Shown here: piece after piece, positions 46,932 through 55,431 of the stretch
Numbering within the stretch: the stretch's first letter is position 1
How the letters are laid out: each line of letters opens with the position of its first letter
Origin: an uncultured Bacteroidota bacterium
Lineage (GTDB): Bacteria > Bacteroidota > Bacteroidia > Bacteroidales > VadinHA17
Reading direction: 5' to 3'
Length of the DNA: 64,000 nucleotides
Assembly: GCA_903824785.1 (NCBI GenBank)
Contig: CAIJYD010000030.1
Location: forward strand, 99,220-163,219
Position numbers and translations under genes: made by a program
Notes under the pieces: model-generated
Databases searched by the model: none
Told to the model about the DNA's origin: nothing
What the model saw: only the letters and a program-made list of their open reading frames with translations

Positions 46932-48713
46932 CTAACTGAATTTATAAGCAGGGGTCTTTCTCATTCTCAAATTAAGAGGAGTAACTTCAAGATATTCATC
47001 ATCTTTAATCTGCTCCATAGCTTCCTCGAGTGAAAATTTCAGCTTTGGTGCTATTCTGAGGCTGTCATCAGATCCTGAAGCTCTCATGTTTGTAAGCTTC
47101 TTGCCTCTTACAATGTTTACCTCAAGGTCGCCAAGCCTTGTATATTCTCCGATAACCTGACCTTTGTAGACCTGTTCTCCCGGATCAATATAGAACCTGC
47201 CTCTGTCCTGAAGCCTGTCAATGGCGTGCCCTGTGGCCATACCCATATCAAGAGAGATCAATGAACCGTTCTGTTTAGGCAGAAGGTCATCTCCTTTATA
47301 TTTATCGTATGCTCTGAACCGGTGGTGCATTACAGCTTCACCCGATGTTGCAGTTAGCATGTTATTTCTCAGTCCGATCAGTCCTCTTGATGGAATATCA
47401 AACTCAATATGGGTAAGATCTCCTTTTGGTTCAATAACAATCATTTCACCTTTTCGCTGAGTAATCAGTTCAATTGCCTTACCGGAGAAGTCAGGCGGAA
47501 CATCAATTGTCAATGTCTCATAAGGTTCTGACTTTACACCATCTATTTCTTTCAGAATAACCTTTGGCTTTCCAACCTGGAATTCATAACCTTCCCTTCT
47601 CATTGTTTCTATAAGTATTGAAAGATGAAGGATTCCGCGTCCGAAAACATTAAAAGTATCTTCTGATTTTGTATCTTCAACTTTCAGGGCAAGGTTTTTC
47701 TCGGTCTCTCTCATTAAGCGGCTCCTGAGATGACGGGAGGTAACAAATTTACCCTCTTTTCCGAACAGTGGAGAATTATTGATAGTAAAGACCATGCTCA
47801 TTGTCGGCTCATCAACTTCAATTCTCTGTAAAGCTTCCGGAGCAAGCAGATCGGCAAGAGTATCCCCTATCTCGAAATCTTCCAGACCGATAACAGCACA
47901 AAGATCGCCGCATCTCACACTCTCGGTTTTTATTCTTCCAAGACCCTCAAAGACATATAATTCCTTAACGCGTACTTTTTTTACTTTGCCGTCTCTCTTG
48001 CATAAGGTATAGTCAACACCTGTGGTAATATCACCTCTGAAGACACGGCCAATTGCAATTCTTCCGACATAGCTTGAAAAATCGAGGGAAGCCACCTGCA
48101 TCTGAGCTGTTCCTGAAATATATTCCGGTTCAGGAATCTCCTTCAGAATTGTATCAAGTAAATATTTGATATCCGTTTCAGGCTTCTTCCAGTCACCGCT
48201 CATCCATCCGAACTTAGACGAACCGAAAACAGTTTCGAAATTAAGCTGGTCATCAGAAGCATCAAGGTTGAACATCAGTTCATAAACATCCTGCTGAACT
48301 TCATCAGGCCTGCAGTTATCTTTATCTACCTTATTTACAACAACAATAGGTTTCAGACCAAGGGCAATGGCTTTTCCAAGAACAAACCGCGTCTGAGGCA
48401 TCGGCCCTTCCAGGGCATCGACAAGTAACAAAACGCCATCGGCCATTTTAAGAACCCTCTCAACTTCGCCTCCGAAATCCGCGTGCCCTGGGGTATCAAT
48501 AATGTTTATTTTAACCCCTTTATAGTTTGCCGAGACGTTTTTAGAGAGGATTGTTATCCCTCTTTCCCGCTCGAGATCGTTACTGTCAAGAATAAGATCA
48601 CCCGCCTCCTTCCGTTGGTCCAGCACCTGGCATTCCTGTATAATACGGTCAACCAGTGTAGTTTTCCCATGATCAACATGCGCTATGATCGCAATATTTC
48701 TTATTAACTGCAT
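46932..48713 (-). CDS. typA: Translational GTPase TypA/BipA
   Basis: A 593-residue ribosome-associated GTPase involved in ribosome assembly and stress growth. G motifs are [29 protein letters not shown] and [10 protein letters not shown]. The C-terminal domain has [15 protein letters not shown] elements, [24 protein letters not shown] and [12 protein letters not shown], distinctive for TypA. The start is well placed; a TACTTTTG -7-like box lies at 48731-48738 on the minus strand. It diverges from the small thioredoxin-like gene. Confidence 0.97.
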   Translation of the reverse strand: MQLIRNIAIIAHVDHGKTTLVDRIIQECQVLDQRKEAGDLILDSNDLERERGITILSKNVSANYKGVKINIIDTPGHADFGGEVERVLKMADGVLLLVDALEGPMPQTRFVLGKAIALGLKPIVVVNKVDKDNCRPDEVQQDVYELMFNLDASDDQLNFETVFGSSKFGWMSGDWKKPETDIKYLLDTILKEIPEPEYISGTAQMQVASLDFSSYVGRIAIGRVFRGDITTGVDYTLCKRDGKVKKVRVKELYVFEGLGRIKTESVRCGDLCAVIGLEDFEIGDTLADLLAPEALQRIEVDEPTMSMVFTINNSPLFGKEGKFVTSRHLRSRLMRETEKNLALKVEDTKSEDTFNVFGRGILHLSILIETMRREGYEFQVGKPKVILKEIDGVKSEPYETLTIDVPPDFSGKAIELITQRKGEMIVIEPKGDLTHIEFDIPSRGLIGLRNNMLTATSGEAVMHHRFRAYDKYKGDDLLPKQNGSLISLDMGMATGHAIDRLQDRGRFYIDPGEQVYKGQVIGEYTRLGDLEVNIVRGKKLTNMRASGSDDSLRIAPKLKFSLEEAMEQIKDDEYLEVTPLNLRMRKTPAYKFS

Positions 48714-48829
48714 ACAAAATAATTAGACCGCAAAAGTAATATTGTTGCCGGGATTTATGATAAAATTCACAAAAATTAATTAATGATAAATAATTCATAT
48801 ATTTCGGAATAAATTTTAAAAGCCTATTT

Positions 48830-49369
48830 ATGAAAAAATTGATGATCGCTCTCGTTTTTTGTTTTTTTGCTCTTCCCGGAATTTTCGGTCAGCAGAATGT
48901 GAAACTGGCTGTTGGGATGAAAGCTCCTGACTGGATGTTTACCGATTCCGAAAACAAGGAATTTACGATGAATTCCTGGGCCGGAAAAGTGATTCAGGTC
49001 AATTATGTTGATCCTGATGAATCTGAATTGAATGAACCATTCAACGAAGCTGTAAATAAAGCTGTTGATATTGATAAACGTATCAGCAGGGATTATTTTA
49101 AAGGATTTGGCATCGTTGACTGCAAATCTACCTGGAAACCAAATAGTCTGATCCGGGTAATTGCAGGTAAAAAAGCTAAAAAATTCGGCACTACTATTCT
49201 GTTTGATTATGAGGGTACTCTTCAGAACCTGTGGGGTTTGCCACAAGATAATTACACAGTTGCAATCCTCGATAAGAAACGGGTATGCAGAGCTTTGTTT
49301 ATTGGGAAAATTCCTGAATCAAAAAACGAAGAGGTCATACAGATGATATTAGGATTAACAAAGGAATAA
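48830..49369 (+). CDS. Exported thioredoxin-fold protein, YtfJ-like
   Basis: A 179-residue protein with a signal peptide (LMIALVFCFFALPGIFGQ). GMKAPDWMFTDSENKEFTMNSW and GKVIQVNYVDPDESELNEPF give a thioredoxin-like fold, and there is no CxxC; only two lone Cys (in IVDCKSTW and KRVCRAL). The pattern resembles YtfJ proteins, periplasmic with unknown function. A degenerate palindromic repeat follows the gene. Confidence 0.75.
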   Translation: MKKLMIALVFCFFALPGIFGQQNVKLAVGMKAPDWMFTDSENKEFTMNSWAGKVIQVNYVDPDESELNEPFNEAVNKAVDIDKRISRDYFKGFGIVDCKSTWKPNSLIRVIAGKKAKKFGTTILFDYEGTLQNLWGLPQDNYTVAILDKKRVCRALFIGKIPESKNEEVIQMILGLTKE

Positions 49370-49390
49370 GAATATTCCGTTTTTTTTGTT

Positions 49391-49480
49391 TAACTCTGTG
49401 TATATATGTGGCTTCCCGTTGTTTCCCGTGAATGATTTTTCTTTACAGGACCACCGGAAATCCACAGATTGCACAGAGTT
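49391..49480. repeat. Imperfect palindromic repeat
   Basis: Nine-base arms AACTCTGTG (49392-49400) and CACAGAGTT (49472-49480) enclose further matching pieces such as ATGTGG and CCACAGAT. The text CACAGATTGCACAGAG with GTGGCTTCCCGT resembles a dispersed intergenic repeat I recall from other Bacteroidota genomes. It fills most of the gap before the P-loop gene. Confidence 0.5.
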
Positions 49481-49500
49481 TTTCTTTAATACAGTAATAA

Positions 49501-50046
49501 ATGGTTATCCCAAATCTTTTACTTATAGCCGGAACCGGTACAAAATCGGGTAAAACATCAATTGCCTGCAGGATCATTGAGCAATTTCCCGATCTTGAAA
49601 TTACTGCAGTTAAGATAACTCCTCATTTTCACGAAACAACGCCGGGACTGGTTGCAAAAGCAGAAGAAAACGGATATTCCATCTATGAAGAGACAGACAG
49701 AGATTCCTCAAAAGACACATCGCGTATGCTCCGGGCAGGTGCAAAAAGAGTTCTGTTTGCCAAAGTATGGGACGATCAGCTGCCGGCGGTATTTCGTGAA
49801 ATAATGAAAGAGATCGCTGCTGGTGTTCCGGTAATATGTGAATCGCCTGCTTTGAGAAACTTTATTGAACCCGGAGTATTTATCATAATGACCTCTGAGA
49901 TTGTCAATAAACAAAAGAATTTAAAACACTTACAGGCATTACCTCACTTAATGTTCAAGCTGGAAGAACTCGATAATATCGATTCACTGCCAATAGGATT
50001 TGAAGATGGGAAATGGCATCGGAAGTCCGAAGTCTTGTTAAGTTGA
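49501..50046 (+). CDS. P-loop protein of MobB / cobyrinate-synthase-like type
   Basis: A 181-residue protein with the Walker A motif GTGTKSGKTS near residue 11 and then ITAVKITPHFH. RMLRAGAKRVLFAKVWDDQLP and VPVICESPALRNFIEPGVFIIM fit the MobB and related amidotransferase P-loop fold. Typical MobB helps molybdenum-cofactor nucleotide attachment, but other cofactor genes are not in this window, so the role is only suggested. The nine-base repeat array begins just before its stop codon. Confidence 0.65.
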   Translation: MVIPNLLLIAGTGTKSGKTSIACRIIEQFPDLEITAVKITPHFHETTPGLVAKAEENGYSIYEETDRDSSKDTSRMLRAGAKRVLFAKVWDDQLPAVFREIMKEIAAGVPVICESPALRNFIEPGVFIIMTSEIVNKQKNLKHLQALPHLMFKLEELDNIDSLPIGFEDGKWHRKSEVLLS

Positions 50047-50104
50047 AGAGATTGAAGTAGTTGAAGGAGTTGAAGAGGTTGAAGGAGTTGAAGGGGTTGA
50101 AAAA
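50042..50104 (-). repeat. 9-base tandem repeat array (TTCAAC units)
   Basis: Seven 9-base units on the plus strand read GTTGAAGAG-like (positions 50042, 50051, 50060, 50069, 50078, 50087, 50096); on the minus strand they read nnnTTCAAC. The same unit precedes dinB and dnaE. It begins in the last codon of the P-loop gene and lies downstream of the regulator gene. Confidence 0.8.
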
Positions 50105-50161
50105 TGGCATGCGGCGTGCGCCGAAGGCACTGACGACGTGAGGCAACATTTCTCTCTTCTG

Positions 50162-50989
50162 TCATTTCTCTTCATTAATATCAGAAATATCCTTTCCAAG
50201 CTTGGCTTTTATCCTTTCAAGATCATGCTTCATCACTGCAACTGCCTGAAACAGTTGTTTTTCAGGTAATATCGGATCTGGAAGCTCACTGCTGATATAA
50301 TTAATGAATTTCCATATCTCCCTTACCTCATTTATATGCACCTCGTATGGTTCATAAATAGGATTGAGGGAATAAAGAACCAGTTTTCCCTCTTTTCTAA
50401 GATTATTCTCTACTATCTTGAAGACAATTCCGTCATCGAGGGTAAATACCACATAAGCTTTACCGTTGGTTATTTCCGTCCAGTCCTGCAGATACTCTCC
50501 TGTTACCCATGAGCCATCAGGTATCGGAAGCATAGAGTCGCCTTTCAGCTGAAAAGTTCTGTACTTCTTTTTCTCTGAAAGAAACGGCAGGGTGAAGACA
50601 GGAAGTTCGCCGATATATTCCGGATCAGCGTATCCGGTTGCATAACCTGCTTTTGCCTTCTCTGGTACCAGTTCAATATTCTCGCGGTTAACTGAATTGA
50701 CAGTCGTTGTCAATACCCGGAGGTTACTTCCTTTAATATATGCATCATATCCTCTTTCCAGTTCACCAAGCTGACTTTCCGACAGCTTTGATATATCCAG
50801 TTTAAGGATTGTATCTATTGAGATGTTGAAGTACCCTGAAAAAGAGATCAGTATCTCTATCCCGGGCTGGGCAACACCATTCTCATAACCGCTGAGGGTT
50901 GAACGTTTCAGGTTAAGGGCAAAGGCAACATCATCCTGTGTTCTTCCCCTTCTTTTTCTTAAAAATTTTATGTTTGATGCAAAGTACAT
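50162..50989 (-). CDS. XRE-family repressor with LexA-like S24 autocleavage domain
   Basis: The 275-residue protein joins an N-terminal helix-turn-helix of XRE type (about 5-60: NLKRSTLSGYENGVAQP) to an S24/LexA peptidase domain. The cleavage site is A114-G115 (KAKAG), the nucleophile S152 (GDSM) and the general base K191 (DDGIVFK). Spacing from Gly to Ser is 37 and Ser to Lys 39, close to the 34 and 37 of E. coli LexA. RecA-stimulated self-cleavage is the expected trigger. It diverges from the polymerase genes over 178 bases that contain two dyads. A C-terminal tail of about 50 residues is helical. Autoregulation is inferred. Confidence 0.88.
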   Translation of the reverse strand: MYFASNIKFLRKRRGRTQDDVAFALNLKRSTLSGYENGVAQPGIEILISFSGYFNISIDTILKLDISKLSESQLGELERGYDAYIKGSNLRVLTTTVNSVNRENIELVPEKAKAGYATGYADPEYIGELPVFTLPFLSEKKKYRTFQLKGDSMLPIPDGSWVTGEYLQDWTEITNGKAYVVFTLDDGIVFKIVENNLRKEGKLVLYSLNPIYEPYEVHINEVREIWKFINYISSELPDPILPEKQLFQAVAVMKHDLERIKAKLGKDISDINEEK

Positions 50990-50998
50990 AATTAAAAT

Positions 50999-51015
50999 TG
51001 ATTATATTGTAATCA
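50999..51015. promoter_or_regulatory. Operator-like dyad 1 (TGATTA-N5-TAATCA)
   Basis: Perfect six-base arms at 50999-51004 and 51010-51015. It lies just in front of the regulator's start codon, in its predicted leader. It has the same arms and spacer length as dyad 2, which suggests one protein binds both. Confidence 0.6.
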
Positions 51016-51023
51016 TAGATTTG
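51016..51023 (+). promoter_or_regulatory. Candidate -7 box for dinB
   Basis: TAGATTTG fits TAnnTTTG on the plus strand between the two dyads. A good -33 TTTG is absent, and the leader would be about 137 bases. It is a plausible repressed promoter of the polymerase genes. Confidence 0.35.
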
Positions 51024-51040
51024 ATTAATTTTTAATCAAA
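51020..51040. promoter_or_regulatory. Operator-like dyad 2 (TTTGATTA-N5-TAATCAAA)
   Basis: Perfect eight-base arms at 51020-51027 and 51033-51040, containing the core of dyad 1. It overlaps the -7 box of the regulator promoter and the end of a possible plus-strand -7 box. The two dyad centres are 23 bases apart. Confidence 0.65.
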
Positions 51041-51067
51041 GTTAAAACATAATTTGATATAAACAAA
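51037..51067 (-). promoter_or_regulatory. Promoter of the XRE regulator
   Basis: A full consensus match on the minus strand: TTTG (51064-51067), 19 bases, TAACTTTG (51037-51044). The -7 box shares four bases with dyad 2, so repressor bound there would block its own gene. Predicted start near 51030. Confidence 0.75.
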
Positions 51068-51108
51068 ATATTTATGAAGAAGTTTGGAGTGAATTAGAGT
51101 TGGAAAAC

Positions 51109-51153
51109 CTTTTCAACCCTTTCAACTTTTTCAACTTTAGTCACTCCAGTCAC
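51109..51153 (+). repeat. 9-base repeat leader of dinB
   Basis: Five 9-base units: three end in TTTCAAC (51109, 51118, 51127) and two in GTCAC (51136, 51145). The array ends 14 bases before the ATG. The leader of dnaE has the same order of units. Confidence 0.75.
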
Positions 51154-51167
51154 TTAAAACATATAAA

Positions 51168-52427
51168 ATGATTCTCTCCGGAAACATAGACAGAGCCGTT
51201 CTTCACCTCGACCTCGATACATTTTTTGTATCGGTTGAGAGGCTTAAGAACAGCAGGCTTGTCGGTAAGCCGGTGATAATAGGCGGCATGTCAGATCGCG
51301 GAGTCGTATCGAGTTGCAGTTATGAGGCACGGAAATACGGTGTAAGTTCAGCAATGCCGATGAAACTGGCAAGGAATATGTGTCCCGATGCAATAGTAAT
51401 AAGGGGCGATATGGAACTTTACAGCAACTATTCAAACATTGTGACAGCCATTATTGCCGAAAGGGCGCCGGTATATGAAAAAGCATCCGTTGATGAGCAT
51501 TACATCGACCTTACCGGAATGGACCGTTTCTATGGCTGCTGTAAATGGTCGCACGAATTACGGCAGTATATAATAAAAGAGACCGGTCTGCCTATATCAA
51601 TCGGGTTGTCAGTAAATAAGACCGTATCGAAGATTGCAACCGGTGAAGCTAAGCCGAACGGTGAGATAGAGGTGCGAAAAGAGATTGTACTCCCGTTTCT
51701 CGATCCCCTGTCGATAAGAAAAATACCAATGATAGGCCAGAAGACCTACCAGATACTTCGTTCAATGGGTATTGTAACTATTTATACCCTAAGGAATATT
51801 CCCGTTGAGATGCTTGAAAAACTGATGGGAAAAAGTGGTATTGAGATGTGGAAAAGAGCCAATGGAATAGACTCTGCTCCCGTTATCAGCTATTCGGAAC
51901 AGAAATCAATAGGCACTGAACATACCTTCGAAAAAGACACCACCGACATGGTAAGGCTCAACCAGTTGCTGGTAAGCATGGTGGAAAAGATCGCGTTTGA
52001 ATTGAGAACACAGGAAAAACTCGCTTCATGTGTTACTGTAAAGATAAGGTATTCGAACTTCGATACCCACACTCTGCAGAAGCGAATACCATATACAGCA
52101 TTTGATCATGTTCTTGCAGATATCGCTAAAGAGCTCTTTGCCAGACTCTACCAGAGACGCATGCTTATAAGGCTTATCGGAGTCAGATTGAGCCATATGG
52201 TAAGAGGAGTTCAGCAACTCGACCTGTTTGACGATACTCCCGAAAAGATCAGTCTTTATATGGCGATGGACAAACTGCGAAAACGTTTCGGCCAGAATGC
52301 CGTACGAAGAGCATCAGGCGTGATGACAATAAACGAAAGAGAGGAAAAAGCCATTAAACAACTCGAAAATGCTCTTAAAGAACAAAATATGATGGAGGAA
52401 CGACTGAGAAAAGCCTGGAGGGGCTGA
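51168..52427 (+). CDS. dinB: DNA polymerase IV (PolY family)
   Basis: A 419-residue Y-family translesion polymerase. Catalytic acids are all present: D15 in LHLDLDTFFVSVE, and D109-E110 in KASVDEHYIDLTG. The thumb and little-finger parts follow (IRKIPMIGQKTYQIL; GTEHTFEKD). A beta-clamp motif Q350-L-D-L-F354 lies near the end, with a helical tail of about 65 residues after it. The intact active site separates it from ImuB, which lacks those acids. It diverges from the XRE regulator and precedes dnaE by 67 bases, so it is likely DNA-damage inducible. Confidence 0.93.
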   Translation: MILSGNIDRAVLHLDLDTFFVSVERLKNSRLVGKPVIIGGMSDRGVVSSCSYEARKYGVSSAMPMKLARNMCPDAIVIRGDMELYSNYSNIVTAIIAERAPVYEKASVDEHYIDLTGMDRFYGCCKWSHELRQYIIKETGLPISIGLSVNKTVSKIATGEAKPNGEIEVRKEIVLPFLDPLSIRKIPMIGQKTYQILRSMGIVTIYTLRNIPVEMLEKLMGKSGIEMWKRANGIDSAPVISYSEQKSIGTEHTFEKDTTDMVRLNQLLVSMVEKIAFELRTQEKLASCVTVKIRYSNFDTHTLQKRIPYTAFDHVLADIAKELFARLYQRRMLIRLIGVRLSHMVRGVQQLDLFDDTPEKISLYMAMDKLRKRFGQNAVRRASGVMTINEREEKAIKQLENALKEQNMMEERLRKAWRG

Positions 52428-52434
52428 AGTAAAA

Positions 52435-52488
52435 CCTTTCAACCATTTCAACTTTTTCAACCTTTTCAGCTTCTGACACTCCAGGCAC
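52435..52488 (+). repeat. 9-base repeat leader of dnaE
   Basis: Six 9-base units: CCTTTCAAC-like (52435, 52444, 52453, 52462), then TTCTGACAC and TCCAGGCAC, ending six bases before the ATG. The array fills almost the whole gap between dinB and dnaE and matches the leader of dinB unit by unit. Confidence 0.75.
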
Positions 52489-52494
52489 TTTAAA

Positions 52495-55431
52495 ATGTAT
52501 ATAAACTGTCACACATATTACAGTCTGCGCTACGGAACAATGTCCGTTGAACAGCTTGTGCAAAAAGCACTTGCGGCCGGAATAGATACTATTGCTTTAA
52601 CTGATATAAATAACTCAACTGCCATTCCTGAGTTTGCAGGTGAGTGCAGTAAAAATAATATCAGACCTATTGCCGGTATAGAATTCAGAAATGATAATGA
52701 GCTGCAGTATATTGGTATTGCCCGTAATAACAGCGGGGTACAGGAACTGAATGAATTTTTATCTTATCATAATTCCGAAAAAATATCAATCCCGTTTCCT
52801 GCACCTCAATTCTCTGAATCGTACATAATTTATTCCCTGAAAAAAACTCCCTCGCGCAAACTATTTGATAATGAACGCATTGGAATAAAGCCACTTGAAC
52901 TGAACAGCCTGCTGACACTGACTTCAGCATTAAACAGAAACTCAATGGTAATACTGCAACCTGTTACCTTTGCAGAAGCAGACGACATAATTATACATAA
53001 GAATCTGAGGGCTGTTGACAATAATATACTCCTGAGCCACCTCCAGCCGTGGCAGTGCGCAGGAGAAGATGAATTCTTCAAAAAACCTGCTGATAATGAA
53101 AGGTCATTCCGGGAACATCAGTGGCTAGTCAGCAATACACAGAAAGTAATGAATGACTGTAACTTACAGTTTGATCTCAAAGGTTTGAAGAACAAAAAAA
53201 TATACTCTGCCAGCAGGTACGACGACAAGCTGCTTCTCGAAAAACTCTCATGGGACGGAATGTTATACAGATACGGCAGGAATAATGATGAAGCAAAAAG
53301 AAGAATAAGCCATGAACTTGAGATAATTGACAAACTTGGTTTCTCGGCATACTTTCTTATTACCTGGGATATAGTCAGATATTCAATGTCACGTGGATTT
53401 TATCATGTTGGTCGCGGAAGCGGAGCAAACTCTGTTGTTGCTTATTGCCTGAAAATCACTAATGTTGACCCCATTGATCTCAACCTTTACTTCGAGAGGT
53501 TTATCAATCCGAAACGAAGCTCTCCTCCTGACTTTGACATTGACTATTCCTGGAAAGAGAGAGATGAAGTGATAGACTATATCTTCAAACGGTATGGAAG
53601 CAAACATACCGCACTGCTTGGGACTATCAGCACCTTCAGAGGTAAGTCAATTGTGCGTGAACTGGGAAAGGTATATGGATTACCCAAGGAAGATATTGAT
53701 TCACTGATCGATAATCCTTCATCTGAATCAAACAGGAGTGAGATTGCCAATACGATTTTCTCCACAGGGCTCAAAATTGCTGACTTTCCCAATATGAGAA
53801 GCATTCATGCCGGCGGTATCCTTATATCTGAAGAACCGATTACATGCTATACCGCACTTGATATGCCTCCGAAAGGTTTTCCGACAACCCAGTGGGATAT
53901 GTACACTGCCGAAGAGATTGGCTTTGAGAAGCTTGATATCCTGAGCCAGCGGGGAATCGGCCATATCCGCGAGAGTGCGGAAATCATATTGCGAAACCGT
54001 GGCATCGACGTAGATGTTCATGCGGTACACAAATTCAAGAACGACGAAAAGGTAAAGGAGTATCTCAGAACTGGCGAAACAAAAGGGTGCTTCTACATTG
54101 AAAGTCCTGCAATGCGAGGGCTTCTTCAGAAACTAAGATGCGACAACTACATCACGCTTGTGGCTGCCAGCTCGGTCATCAGGCCCGGTGTTGCACGTTC
54201 AGGAATGATGAAGGAGTATATTTACAGGTTTCATAATCCGGGGAAATTCGAATATATACACCCGGTTATGAAGGAACAGCTTGAAGAGACTTTTGGCGTT
54301 ATGGTTTACCAGGAAGATGTGCTTAAAGTCTGCCATCACTTTGCAGGACTCGATCTTGCAGATGCTGACACACTACGCAGGGCAATGAGCGGCAAGCACA
54401 GATCGAAACAGGAGATGCAGAGGATTGTGGAAAGATTCTTCTCAAACTGCCGCGAAAAGGGCTATAGCGAAGATGTGACAAAAGAGGTCTGGCGGCAGAT
54501 TGAGTCTTTTGCCGGATATTCATTCTCAAAGGCGCATTCAGCCTCATATGCCGTTGAGAGCCTCCAGAGTCTTTATCTTAAGGCGCATTATCCTCTTGAG
54601 TTCATGGTAGCAGTTATCAATAATTTCGGAGGTTTTTACAGAACATGGGTATATGTGCACGAAGCCAGAAGGTTTGGGGCAACAATTCAACTTCCTTGCG
54701 TAAACAAAAGTTTTTACAAGACAACTATCTATGATACAGATATATATATTGGTTTTATTCATATCATGAGTATTGAATATAAGCTTGCCATATCAATTGA
54801 GGAGATACGCCGGAACGAAGGCCCGTTCACCTGTCTTAACGATTTTGTATCACGTGTAAATCCCGGACTGGAACAGGCCATTCTTCTGATAAAATCCGGA
54901 GCTCTCAGGTTTACCGGCAAAAATAAATCTGTCCTTCTGTGGGAAGTACATATGATGATCAACAAAACCAGGCAGGACAATATACGTCCGCTCTTCTCCT
55001 CTCCTGTCCGCGACTTCTCACTTCCTGAGCTTGTTCAGGGAAAGACAGAAGATGTTTATGATGAGATTGAACTATTTGGCTTTCCTGTAACCATGAGCTG
55101 GTTTGATATGCTTGAGACCTCCTTCCGTGGCGATGTGCCTGCTCGCAGAATGAGAGAATACAACGGAAAGAAAATCAGAATGGTAGGGCACCTGGTTACT
55201 GTTAAATATATTAAGACTATTAAAAACGACTGGATGAATTTCGGGTGCTTTATTGATACTGAAGGCAACTTCTTCGATACCATTCATTTTTCTCAATCGC
55301 TCAAAAACTGGCCATTCAAAGGAAGCGGTACTTATCTGATACTCGGGAAAGTAGTAGAAGAGTTCGGCTTTTCTTCACTCGAAGTGGAGAAGATGGCAAA
55401 ACTACCTGTCAGGCCCGACCGGAGGTATTAA
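52495..55431 (+). CDS. Short DnaE-type DNA polymerase III alpha subunit (DnaE2/ImuC-like)
   Basis: A C-family polymerase of 978 residues, shorter than main DnaE (about 1160). The N-terminal PHP domain is degenerate: CHTYYS (H6) lacks the second His, and LTDINN replaces the usual TDHG, as expected for a domain without exonuclease activity. Polymerase acids D348 and D350 (PDFDID) and D481 (KLDILSQ) are kept, as is VGRGSGA. A helix-hairpin-helix region and an OB-fold (about 890-960) close the chain. With dinB and the repressor it forms a translesion cassette in the manner of imuB-dnaE2. Whether a second, main DnaE exists cannot be seen. Confidence 0.9.
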   Translation: MYINCHTYYSLRYGTMSVEQLVQKALAAGIDTIALTDINNSTAIPEFAGECSKNNIRPIAGIEFRNDNELQYIGIARNNSGVQELNEFLSYHNSEKISIPFPAPQFSESYIIYSLKKTPSRKLFDNERIGIKPLELNSLLTLTSALNRNSMVILQPVTFAEADDIIIHKNLRAVDNNILLSHLQPWQCAGEDEFFKKPADNERSFREHQWLVSNTQKVMNDCNLQFDLKGLKNKKIYSASRYDDKLLLEKLSWDGMLYRYGRNNDEAKRRISHELEIIDKLGFSAYFLITWDIVRYSMSRGFYHVGRGSGANSVVAYCLKITNVDPIDLNLYFERFINPKRSSPPDFDIDYSWKERDEVIDYIFKRYGSKHTALLGTISTFRGKSIVRELGKVYGLPKEDIDSLIDNPSSESNRSEIANTIFSTGLKIADFPNMRSIHAGGILISEEPITCYTALDMPPKGFPTTQWDMYTAEEIGFEKLDILSQRGIGHIRESAEIILRNRGIDVDVHAVHKFKNDEKVKEYLRTGETKGCFYIESPAMRGLLQKLRCDNYITLVAASSVIRPGVARSGMMKEYIYRFHNPGKFEYIHPVMKEQLEETFGVMVYQEDVLKVCHHFAGLDLADADTLRRAMSGKHRSKQEMQRIVERFFSNCREKGYSEDVTKEVWRQIESFAGYSFSKAHSASYAVESLQSLYLKAHYPLEFMVAVINNFGGFYRTWVYVHEARRFGATIQLPCVNKSFYKTTIYDTDIYIGFIHIMSIEYKLAISIEEIRRNEGPFTCLNDFVSRVNPGLEQAILLIKSGALRFTGKNKSVLLWEVHMMINKTRQDNIRPLFSSPVRDFSLPELVQGKTEDVYDEIELFGFPVTMSWFDMLETSFRGDVPARRMREYNGKKIRMVGHLVTVKYIKTIKNDWMNFGCFIDTEGNFFDTIHFSQSLKNWPFKGSGTYLILGKVVEEFGFSSLEVEKMAKLPVRPDRRY

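Noticed and set aside
49955..50149. A minus-strand frame with repeated FN residues
   Set aside because: It is a translation of the 9-base repeat array and not a gene.
51168..52427. ImuB rather than an active PolY polymerase
   Set aside because: D15, D109 and E110 are all present, while ImuB lacks such catalytic acids.
50042..52488. A CRISPR array
   Set aside because: The 9-base units are contiguous, without spacers, and no cas genes are near.
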